NCBI GenBank assembly: GCA_018266335.1
Contig: JAFEAR010000167.1
Coordinates: 1 to 5,409 of the forward strand
DNA length: 5,409 nucleotides
Direction of reading: 5' to 3'
Origin: Bdellovibrionales bacterium
GTDB lineage: Bacteria; Bdellovibrionota; UBA2428
The position numbers and the translations under genes were made by a program. Of the stretch, positions 1 to 5,409 are shown piece after piece (within the stretch, counting starts at the first letter, position 1; each line of letters begins with the position of its first letter). Under the pieces are notes generated by a model. It was not told where the DNA came from, did no database searches, and worked only from the letters and a program-made list of their open reading frames with translations.

Positions 1-2569
1 CACCCGCCAAGCGGAAGATCGCGAGAACTATCTCCTCGCCACCCAAAAGGCGAAAGACTCCCTTCTAGACCTCGAAAAACGCATCAACCCGTCGCCCTTC
101 GAAGAGATTTACATCACCCAACTGAAACAGCTGGCCTCCGAACGCCTGGACTCTATCGCCACCTCCACTCCTACAGAGAGCAAGAATCTCGCCCGTACCT
201 TCGGCACCATCGTGTATGCCTTCGAACTCAATGAGCTAGCGCAAATCGACGAACTGGCTCGCCAAATGGATCACGTACTTAAGGAAAATCGTTGGATCAC
301 TCTAAGCGTGAGCGTCTTTTCTGTTTTACTTACCGTCGTCGCCCTGGTGCTCGCCGAACGTCGGCGGAAGCAACAAATAGCAGTAGAAATCGAAACCCTC
401 TCCACCAACCAGTACCTTATTCGGCAAAAATTGCAGTTAACGCGTTTACTGGAAGCACAAAACGCTATTGCCACGGTTGAACTCAATTCCAGTCGCATCA
501 TGGACACCATTGTGCACCAGACTATGCAGCTGACCGGCGCCGACGGAGCCGTCGTCGAGATTCTCGAGGGCGACGACATGGTCTACAAAGCGGCCGATGG
601 CATCGTTGCTAAATTCTTGGGCTTGCGCCTCCCCCTAGGCGAGAGCCTTTCGGGGCTTTCCCTACAAACGGACACTATTCTATTGTGCGAAGACACCGAA
701 ATTGATCGGCGAGTGAATCTCGAAGCTTGCCGAAAAATTTCCGCAAGATCTATGATCGTGCTGCCCCTCAAACACCGAGACCAACAGATTGGCCTGCTCA
801 AAGCCTGCTCCAAACAACCCGGGTATTTTACCGAAGCCCATGTGACCACGCTTAAATTCCTAGTGGGGGTGCTCGCCTCCGCCCTGGGGCAAGCCTATGA
901 ATTTGAGGACAAGAGTCGCATCATTGCCTCCCTACGCGAAGCCGAGGCGAAACTCACCGAGATGAAAGACCGCGCCGAACGCTCGGCAGAGGAAAAGGCT
1001 CATTTGCTTTCGAGCATGAGTCATGAAATACGCACGCCGCTCAACGGCATCTTAGGTATGACTCGCCTTATGGGCACGGTCTCAAGTCCACAAAAACAAT
1101 TAGAGTATGCCAAGGATATCGAACGCTCCGGCCGACTCCTCCAAATGCTCGTTAACAATTTGCTCGATTTCTCCAAAATCGAAGCGGGCAAAATGGAACT
1201 TGAGTCTGTGGTCTTCGATCTTCAGGATTCCATTCATGGCGTTACCCGCGCCCTGAATTACCAAGCCAAACAAAAGAACATCGCTCTCGAGCTTCAGATC
1301 GATCCCGCCATCAAACGTTTTGTCCGAGGCGACATGACCCGCTTGGCGCAGGTAATGTTGAACCTAGTAAGCAATGCTCTGAAATTTACTGCTAAGGGCT
1401 TCGTAACCATTCGCGTCTTTCCAATTCACAATGCCCAAGCCAATCTTCGTTTCGAAGTTGAGGACACGGGTATTGGAATTAAGCCCGAAGCCGTAAAGAC
1501 CCTCTTCCAATCTTTCCGCCAGGCCGGCGCGGACGTCACGCGACGCTTTGGCGGTAGCGGCCTGGGTCTGGCCATTTCCAAGCGCCTCGTTGAAATGATG
1601 GGCGGAGAGATTGGCGTCACTAGCCAAATGGGACAGGGCTCAATTTTCTGGTTTACCGCCCACCTTCCGGAGCAAGAAGTGGCCGCGCCCTGGGTTACCA
1701 GCGAAGAAGAGGAAACGGTACTCGGTTCAGCCAAGCAAGAGAGTTACGAAGATCGCATTTTGGTCGCCGAAGACAATCCAGTAAATCAAATGATCACCAT
1801 CGACATGCTTGGCCAACTTGGCTTCAACGCCGACGTTGCAAACAACGGTCAGGAAGCGCTACGGGCGCTCGATAATGGCATCCCTTACCGCCTAGTCTTT
1901 ATGGATTGCGAAATGCCGGAAATGAACGGCTATGAAACCACCATGGCCATTCGTCAACGCACCGACTCCTATAAAAGCATTCCCATCATTGCCATAACTG
2001 CCAATGCCTATGCCGGAGATCGCGAGCGCTGCCTTGCCTGCGGCATGAGTGACTACCTATCCAAACCCGTAGAAGTGATGGACCTGCGCAGAGTGCTACG
2101 CAAATGGCTCCCCCTCCGCGAGGTCAGAGCCTCTCCATCTCTAGCGCTTCAGGAAATTCCCGCAACCCTCCAAAGCCAGCACGTGGATTTCAACCGGCTA
2201 CGAAGCATTGCCGGTAGTTTTGGTCCGGAAAACTATTCTCGAATTGCCGAACTCATTCGAGTGTACTTGCGCACCATGCCGAAATACCTGACACCCATGA
2301 CGGAACTTTTCATGCTTAAGCAATGGTCCGAGCTAATTAAAATAGTGCACGCCATAAAATCAAGCAGCGCCAATCTTGGCGCTCACGTGCTAAGTGAACG
2401 CGCTCGAGAGCTCGAGCAGAATTGCCTTCACAACCCACAGGACGTCCGAGCAGAACATCTCGAAGCAATTCGCTCAGAATTCGCCTTTATTGTAACTGAC
2501 TTCGAAAAGCTACTTACTCACTTGGAGCAATTTCAACTTGAGAGTTCCGGCTCCGGAGCCGCAAATTAA
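1..2569 (+). CDS. Tripartite hybrid sensor histidine kinase (CHASE3-like, TM, GAF, HisKA, HATPase_c, REC, HPt), 5'-truncated
   Basis: An inner-membrane sensor kinase that should autophosphorylate on His and relay phosphate His-Asp-His through its own receiver and HPt. The frame is open from base 2 to the TAA at 2567-2569 with no stop, so the true start lies upstream and the GTG at 212 is internal. Numbering residues from base 2 (855 visible): 1-96 are helical and resemble the end of a CHASE3 extracytoplasmic sensor (RENYLLA near the start); about 98-118 are one hydrophobic transmembrane helix followed by ERRRK; about 150-300 are a GAF domain; a coiled coil leads to the H-box SHEIRTPLNG with H341. 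HATPase_c has the N-box (N458), DTGIGI (D488) and GGSGLGL (about 517-523). REC has E590/D591, phosphoacceptor D635 in FMDCEMP and K688. HPt (about 728-840) has H783 in HAIKSSSANLGA. All catalytic residues are intact. The layout resembles BarA/ArcB-type kinases, but the GAF and CHASE3-like inputs argue against naming it so. No output domain is visible, so a separate receiver must accept the phosphate. Domain calls are confident; CHASE3 is moderate; the signal is unknown. Confidence 0.95.
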   Translation, partial: TRQAEDRENYLLATQKAKDSLLDLEKRINPSPFEEIYITQLKQLASERLDSIATSTPTESKNLARTFGTIVYAFELNELAQIDELARQMDHVLKENRWITLSVSVFSVLLTVVALVLAERRRKQQIAVEIETLSTNQYLIRQKLQLTRLLEAQNAIATVELNSSRIMDTIVHQTMQLTGADGAVVEILEGDDMVYKAADGIVAKFLGLRLPLGESLSGLSLQTDTILLCEDTEIDRRVNLEACRKISARSMIVLPLKHRDQQIGLLKACSKQPGYFTEAHVTTLKFLVGVLASALGQAYEFEDKSRIIASLREAEAKLTEMKDRAERSAEEKAHLLSSMSHEIRTPLNGILGMTRLMGTVSSPQKQLEYAKDIERSGRLLQMLVNNLLDFSKIEAGKMELESVVFDLQDSIHGVTRALNYQAKQKNIALELQIDPAIKRFVRGDMTRLAQVMLNLVSNALKFTAKGFVTIRVFPIHNAQANLRFEVEDTGIGIKPEAVKTLFQSFRQAGADVTRRFGGSGLGLAISKRLVEMMGGEIGVTSQMGQGSIFWFTAHLPEQEVAAPWVTSEEEETVLGSAKQESYEDRILVAEDNPVNQMITIDMLGQLGFNADVANNGQEALRALDNGIPYRLVFMDCEMPEMNGYETTMAIRQRTDSYKSIPIIAITANAYAGDRERCLACGMSDYLSKPVEVMDLRRVLRKWLPLREVRASPSLALQEIPATLQSQHVDFNRLRSIAGSFGPENYSRIAELIRVYLRTMPKYLTPMTELFMLKQWSELIKIVHAIKSSSANLGAHVLSERARELEQNCLHNPQDVRAEHLEAIRSEFAFIVTDFEKLLTHLEQFQLESSGSGAAN
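2548..2561. repeat. 14-bp perfect GC-rich palindrome at the convergent gene junction
   Basis: CGGCTCCGGAGCCG reads the same on both strands. As RNA on either strand it can fold into a 5-bp stem with a CCGG loop, with two further T:A pairs possible beyond one mismatch. It sits in the last kinase codons (a Gly-Ser-Gly-Ala tail), 5 bases before the kinase stop and 4 bases past the receiver stop. There is no T-run on either side, so it is not a textbook intrinsic terminator. It could slow or shape the 3' ends of both convergent transcripts, or simply reflect the codons of a Gly/Ser tail. Confidence 0.4.
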
Positions 2570-2988
2570 GCCACCGAACGCTCCGCAGCCGCTAGCCGCT
2601 GCTTGCGGCTATTGTAGAAATGCATGATCGCTGCCAACAAGGCCGCCGGATCTACGGGCTTGGGAAACAGGGCGTCGGCTCCCTTTAGGTAGGCGCCCTC
2701 CGTTGTCAGATCGGAGAATGCTGACATACAAATGACCGCCGGACAGCGATACCCAAATTGCTTTTTAAGTCCATCGAGCAACTCAATGCCCGTACCATTA
2801 GCCATCCGTACGTCGGTCAACACCACATCAAAGGCGTGGCTCTGACAAACTTGCAGCGCCTTGTTCCCACTCTCCGCAGTAGCTACGTTAAAACCATGCC
2901 GCGCAAATTTACGTTTTAGAGACTCCCGCAAATCCTCTTCATCATCGACTACCAGAATCCAAATTCCGTTGTTTTCTTTGTCCGCCAT
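2566..2988 (-). CDS. Stand-alone CheY-like response regulator receiver protein
   Basis: A 140-residue cytoplasmic protein made almost entirely of one receiver domain, so it would act by phosphorylation-dependent protein contacts rather than by binding DNA. The phosphorylation site is complete: acidic pair D15/D16 in LVVDDEEDL, phosphoacceptor D59 in LTDVRM, switch S89 in CMSAF, and K110 in FPKP with aromatic F108 before it. The basic, Ala-rich tail (SRKQRLAAAERSVA) is too short to be an output domain. The ATG at 2988 is well placed: on the minus strand GAGG lies 7 bases upstream and overlaps the TGA of the preceding gene, which suggests translational coupling. It is the second gene of a minus-strand operon behind the TPR protein. 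It converges on the hybrid kinase, whose stop overlaps its own. It is a natural candidate partner for that kinase's HPt domain, but this is inferred from position only. The receiver call is very secure; the role is open. Confidence 0.95.
   Translation of the reverse strand: MADKENNGIWILVVDDEEDLRESLKRKFARHGFNVATAESGNKALQVCQSHAFDVVLTDVRMANGTGIELLDGLKKQFGYRCPAVICMSAFSDLTTEGAYLKGADALFPKPVDPAALLAAIMHFYNSRKQRLAAAERSVA
2593..2611 (+). terminator. Possible weak terminator or pause hairpin downstream of the hybrid kinase gene
   Basis: TAGCCGC, a 5-base loop TGCTT, then GCGGCTA form a perfect 7-bp stem, starting 23 bases past the kinase stop. It is followed only by TTGT rather than a U-run, so termination would be inefficient or factor-assisted. 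A further upstream copy of AGCCGC (2588-2593) could pair with the same right arm as an alternative fold. The hairpin lies inside the coding end of the convergent receiver gene (its Arg-Leu-Ala-Ala stretch), so it may be a by-product of that coding sequence. Confidence 0.3.
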
Positions 2989-2993
2989 ATCGT

Positions 2994-2999
2994 CCCCTC
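2994..2999 (-). promoter_or_regulatory. Ribosome binding site of the receiver gene, overlapping the upstream stop codon
   Basis: Read on the minus strand, TGAGGGGACGAT precedes the ATG at 2988. GAGGGG is a strong Shine-Dalgarno sequence, and its GA is part of the TGA that ends the TPR gene. Ribosomes finishing the TPR gene would therefore be placed on the receiver start, which supports one operon and fixes this start codon. Confidence 0.7.
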
Positions 3000-4356
3000 A
3001 AGATCCGGTGTTTAGTTTAACCGCGTTAGCGGCATCGCTAATTCGTTGTTGAAGCATGCTTACAATTTTATGTCGGCCATCGACGTTCGGCATGGCGCGT
3101 GCGCTATCTACAAAGTGTCGGGCTTTATCGAGCAAATTGGTTTCGAGCGACAAGCGGGCCATGCCCACGCAGTATTCGAAACCGACATTGCCGGCCATCC
3201 GTACCTTCCGTAGGCGTGATTCCGCCGCCTGCGTGAGGCCCGCGCCCAATTGCAAATCAACGAAAGCCTCCAGATCTTGTCCACTCCCCGGATCGAGCTC
3301 GAGTACTTGCTCATGGAACCGAACACGCAATCGCTTCATCGTAGGTTGATTCCAACGATCGGATCCCTGGGCCGAAACTAGTAACCCCCGCAAACGATTG
3401 AGTAGCGCCAGAGTCTCCTTAGCGCTGCGTGCCGGGGCATTGCGCAATTGATCCAGGCAAATCTCCACGTGTTCGGCCTGATTAGCGCTGTCCACAATTT
3501 TGCTGAACAAATAGTTTTTAACCGCGTCCATGCTCTTCGAACTGAGCGCGGCCATGGAATTAAGGTGGCGCGACCAAAAGGCAATATCGCGGGGTGCCTG
3601 GGCTCCCAGGGCATCAAAAATACCAATCACCCGGTCCAAATGCTCCGGAATAGCCTTGTGCGCAAGCAGAGCAAAGGCCTCCACGAGGGCCGACTCCAAC
3701 CGGTTGGCCTGCAGCTGCAAATCAACGAGAGCCGCAAGCACCGGCTGCGAGCTGGGATGACGCGATTTGAGTTTAGCGAGTACCTCGATGGCTCGATCAA
3801 GCTGCGGAGGCTGGCAAGCTGCATAGGAGCGAGCAATGAGGAGTCCAATATTAACGTCATCGGGCATGGCTGCGTGTAATTTTTCTAGACCCACCAAAAT
3901 TTTTTCGCTCTGCTGATGACGAATCATGTCGCGACTTACTCGCACAAGCTGCAGCCAAGGTGGAGGAGCCGAAATCCACGATTTAGCGGTGCTCATTTTT
4001 TCCGCAAAGTCGGCCTTACCGAAGGGACGATAGAGAAACATTTCTACGCCCAAGTCGGTGTAGGAGGCGACACGCTCGGACTCCAGGAAATAGGCTTCAT
4101 CATTTTGTTGTCGTTCCGAAAGGATGACCATCACCAATGGCGGCTTGCGTGGTCGCAACACCACCATTTCTTCGATGACCCCTTTAATATTTCCCGCATG
4201 CTCATCAAGCACCAGGAGATCGTAGTCGTTGGCTCGTCGGAGAGCCGACGAACATTCCTCAACCGATTTGAGAAAATCGGAATCGGCAAAATCCGAAAAG
4301 CACAACTTGAGCGTCATGCGTTCTTGTTGGTTTTTAATAAGAACGAGTGCTTTCAC
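2998..4356 (-). CDS. Receiver-like plus TPR-like helical repeat protein with a degenerate receiver domain
   Basis: A 452-residue cytoplasmic protein and the first gene of the minus-strand operon. Residues 1 to about 125 have the alternating strand/helix pattern of a receiver: strand ALVLI, then LLVLDE with D51 at the phosphoacceptor position, VMVILS with S80 at the switch position, and MFLYRPFG at the end. The acidic pair expected after the first strand is replaced by K8/N9, and the conserved Lys before Pro is R110. Normal Mg2+-dependent phosphorylation is therefore doubtful. Residues about 130-445 are helical with TPR-like pairs (for example the LDRAIEVLAKL and LLDKARHFVDSA segments), suited to protein binding. 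No DNA-binding or enzymatic domain is seen. The start is a GTG at 4356; an in-frame TGA two codons upstream rules out an earlier start, and the next Met (M14) would remove the first strand. The only Shine-Dalgarno-like GAGG is unusually close to the GTG. A scaffold or adaptor role for the neighbouring receiver or kinase is inference. Coding call secure; TPR assignment moderate. Confidence 0.88.
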   Translation of the reverse strand: MKALVLIKNQQERMTLKLCFSDFADSDFLKSVEECSSALRRANDYDLLVLDEHAGNIKGVIEEMVVLRPRKPPLVMVILSERQQNDEAYFLESERVASYTDLGVEMFLYRPFGKADFAEKMSTAKSWISAPPPWLQLVRVSRDMIRHQQSEKILVGLEKLHAAMPDDVNIGLLIARSYAACQPPQLDRAIEVLAKLKSRHPSSQPVLAALVDLQLQANRLESALVEAFALLAHKAIPEHLDRVIGIFDALGAQAPRDIAFWSRHLNSMAALSSKSMDAVKNYLFSKIVDSANQAEHVEICLDQLRNAPARSAKETLALLNRLRGLLVSAQGSDRWNQPTMKRLRVRFHEQVLELDPGSGQDLEAFVDLQLGAGLTQAAESRLRKVRMAGNVGFEYCVGMARLSLETNLLDKARHFVDSARAMPNVDGRHKIVSMLQQRISDAANAVKLNTGS

Positions 4357-4401
4357 ACCTCAAGTATAACGATCACCACGAATCTAGCGGTAGAAATTTG
4401 C

Positions 4402-4431
4402 ATTATGAAAATACTTTCGCATTTTTATCAA
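4402..4431 (-). promoter_or_regulatory. Sigma70-like promoter for the TPR-receiver operon
   Basis: On the minus strand, TTGATA (4431-4426, 5 of 6 matches to TTGACA) is followed after 18 bases by CATAAT (4407-4402, 5 of 6 matches to TATAAT). Transcription should start near 4395, giving a leader of about 40 bases before the GTG at 4356. This is the best promoter match in the divergent region, and its position and direction suit the operon. It was found by eye. Confidence 0.6.
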
Positions 4432-4444
4432 CTCGGGTTTTAAT
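4416..4444 (+). promoter_or_regulatory. Candidate weaker sigma70-like promoter for the FIST gene
   Basis: TTCGCA (4 of 6 matches to TTGACA) and TTTAAT (4439-4444, 5 of 6 matches to TATAAT) are separated by 17 bases. The predicted start near 4451 would give a leader of about 100 bases before the FIST ATG. Its spacer contains the -35 element of the opposing promoter, so the two could not be occupied fully at the same time. In AT-rich sequence such a match can arise by chance, so confidence is low. Confidence 0.3.
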
Positions 4445-4540
4445 CGAAAAGGAATTTGGAAAAAACGGGAAGAAAATGTCACTTCCACGCGACAAGATTT
4501 CACGGGGAGATCGAACCTTTTCAGTTACGCTAAATATGAC

Positions 4541-4545
4541 GGGAG
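4541..4545 (+). promoter_or_regulatory. Ribosome binding site of the FIST gene
   Basis: GGGAG lies 6 bases before the ATG at 4552. An in-frame TGA at 4537-4539 excludes any earlier start in this frame, so the Shine-Dalgarno sequence and the stop together fix the start. Confidence 0.75.
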
Positions 4546-4551
4546 AGAAAC

Positions 4552-5409
4552 ATGAAAGTAGAGCAGCTGCAGTGGACCGCCGAACATCAATGGCAACCGG
4601 CAGGCAACATGTTGCCCGCCAATGGAGCCCAACTAGTTCTCCTGTTTGGCCATCGGACCGCCCTCGAGCAAACTGGGGTTGTCGGCGCTCTCCAAACTCG
4701 GTACCCGCAAGCCCATATAGTAGGATGCTCTACGGCCGGCGAGATAGCGGGCACGCGGGTGCACGATAGCAGCGTGGTCGCCAATGCCGTTCAGTTCGAG
4801 CACACCCAAGTTCGCATCGCCGCCCTTCCCTGCGAATCGATCGAACAGAGCAATTCCGTGGGCAAGCACCTAGGAAAAATGCTCCCCACCGAAAATCTTC
4901 GACATGTCCTTATCTTCTCTACGGGTCTCGACATCAACGGTAGTGAACTCGTCCGCGGCCTGACCCAGGTGCTGCCCCCCGGCGTAACCATAACGGGCGG
5001 CCTGGCCGGTGACGGAGACAAATTCCAGCGAACCGTCGTCATCGCCGATGACCAAATCGGCCCGCGGCTCGTGAGCATTGTTGGACTCTACGGGGACCAT
5101 CTTCGGGTGGCCTACGGATCCAAAGGCGGTTGGGACTCCTTCGGACCCGAGCGCCTTATCACCAAATCCAAGGGCAATATTCTCTATGAATTTGACGGAA
5201 AATCCGCGCTCGATCTCTACCGCGGCTACCTGGGTGACCAGGCCAAGGATCTTCCCGGGAGCGCCTTACTCTTTCCGTTATCCGTACGAGAAAACTTCGC
5301 GGAAACCGGAGTCGTGCGGAGCGTGCTCGGAATTAACGAAGACAACCGAAGCCTGATTTTTGTCGGCGATGTCCCCGAGGGTTCGTATGCTCGACTCATG
5401 CGGGCCAAC
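4552..5409 (+). CDS. FIST-domain (FIST_N and FIST_C) sensory protein, 3'-truncated
   Basis: The reading frame is open from the ATG at 4552 to the right edge (286 codons), so the 3' end is missing; whole FIST proteins are usually close to 400 residues. FIST proteins are soluble signal-sensing proteins thought to bind small ligands, and they often sit beside histidine kinases or chemotaxis genes. FIST_N (about 27-205) shows LVLLFG, VGCSTAGEI (57-65), the strand LIFSTGLDING and the glycine-rich GGLAGDG (149-155). FIST_C begins near 206 with GNILYEFDGKSALDLY (208-223), YLG, LLFPLSV and FVGDVPEGS (270-278), where the sequence is close to ending. There is no signal peptide or membrane segment. The family includes NosP, a haem-binding nitric-oxide sensor encoded next to its kinase NahK. 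The resemblance here is at family level, and no haem ligand can be assigned by eye. The gene is divergent from the TPR-receiver operon, and a kinase could follow beyond the edge. Family call secure; ligand unknown. Confidence 0.93.
   Translation, partial: MKVEQLQWTAEHQWQPAGNMLPANGAQLVLLFGHRTALEQTGVVGALQTRYPQAHIVGCSTAGEIAGTRVHDSSVVANAVQFEHTQVRIAALPCESIEQSNSVGKHLGKMLPTENLRHVLIFSTGLDINGSELVRGLTQVLPPGVTITGGLAGDGDKFQRTVVIADDQIGPRLVSIVGLYGDHLRVAYGSKGGWDSFGPERLITKSKGNILYEFDGKSALDLYRGYLGDQAKDLPGSALLFPLSVRENFAETGVVRSVLGINEDNRSLIFVGDVPEGSYARLMRAN

Larger units (their letters stand above)
4357..4551. other. Divergent intergenic control region between the TPR and FIST genes
   Basis: This 195-bp stretch is more AT-rich than the flanking genes and is the only real intergenic space in the window. 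It holds the two candidate promoters and the FIST ribosome binding site. I see no convincing operator-type inverted repeat, riboswitch, sigma54 or sigma28 element, or small gene in it. Confidence 0.6.

Noticed and set aside
212..220. GTG at 212 as the start of the hybrid kinase
   Set aside because: The frame is open back to base 2 and encodes a sensor-like helical segment continuous with the transmembrane helix; starting here would remove it. No good ribosome binding site precedes the GTG.
3448..3879. Plus-strand 143-codon reading frame opposite the TPR gene
   Set aside because: It is antisense to a well-supported coding region, and its translation shows no domain or family pattern.
4468..4486. 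GGAAG/CTTCC short inverted repeat upstream of the FIST gene
   Set aside because: Only five base pairs with a nine-base loop; too weak to call a regulatory stem or a binding site.
4446..4522. Inverted pair GAAAAGG (4446-4452) and CCTTTTC (4516-4522) in the intergenic region
   Set aside because: Seven bases of low-complexity match 63 bases apart are expected by chance and are not spaced like an operator or a terminator.
4347..4769. Plus-strand 140-codon reading frame across the divergent region and the FIST start
   Set aside because: It overlaps the FIST gene in another frame, has a low-complexity Arg/Ser-rich translation with no recognisable domain, and runs through the promoter region. An internal ATG at 4476 has a GGGAAG before it, but the product has no support.
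4587..5100. Several minus-strand reading frames opposite the FIST gene
   Set aside because: The plus-strand frame here carries clear FIST motifs from 4552 to the edge, so the minus-strand frames are shadows of it.
1..5409. tRNA, rRNA, CRISPR array, insertion sequence or phage attachment site
   Set aside because: No cloverleaf, repeat-spacer pattern, transposase or terminal inverted repeats were seen; nearly all of the window is explained by four signalling genes.

Overview
The window looks like bacterial chromosomal DNA of moderate GC content, densely packed with signal-transduction genes. The domain architectures (a BarA/ArcB-type tripartite hybrid kinase, a TPR protein with a receiver-like head, a FIST protein) and sigma70-like promoter elements suggest a Gammaproteobacterium, perhaps an aquatic or marine one. 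That taxonomic call is an inference; no marker gene is present. I see no mobile element, RNA gene, CRISPR array or phage sequence.

Layout, left to right. (1) Bases 1-2569, plus strand: the 3' part of a large hybrid sensor histidine kinase whose start lies before the window. Its visible order is a CHASE3-like sensor end, a transmembrane helix, GAF, HisKA, HATPase_c, REC and HPt. (2) Bases 2566-2988, minus strand: a stand-alone CheY-like receiver. Its stop codon overlaps the kinase stop codon tail-to-tail in the four bases TTAA. A 14-bp perfect palindrome lies just inside the kinase end, and a 7-bp stem-loop lies inside the receiver gene end. (3) Bases 2998-4356, minus strand: a 452-residue protein with a degenerate receiver-like N-terminus and a TPR-like helical C-terminal part. 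It lies directly upstream of the receiver gene in the same operon, 9 bases apart. (4) Bases 4357-4551: a 195-bp divergent control region with a good sigma70-like promoter for the minus-strand operon and a weaker, physically overlapping candidate for the plus strand. (5) Bases 4552-5409, plus strand: the 5' part (286 codons) of a FIST-domain sensory protein that runs off the right edge.

A plausible but unproven reading is one signalling neighbourhood. The hybrid kinase can run an internal His-Asp-His relay, but its visible part has no DNA-binding or enzymatic output, so its HPt must pass phosphate to a separate receiver. The adjacent single-domain receiver is the obvious local candidate. The TPR protein, whose receiver lacks key catalytic residues, may act as a scaffold or adaptor. 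FIST proteins are small-ligand sensors that often sit next to histidine kinases; the NosP/NahK nitric-oxide pair is the best-known case. The FIST gene here could therefore supply an input to this kinase or to another one just beyond the right edge.
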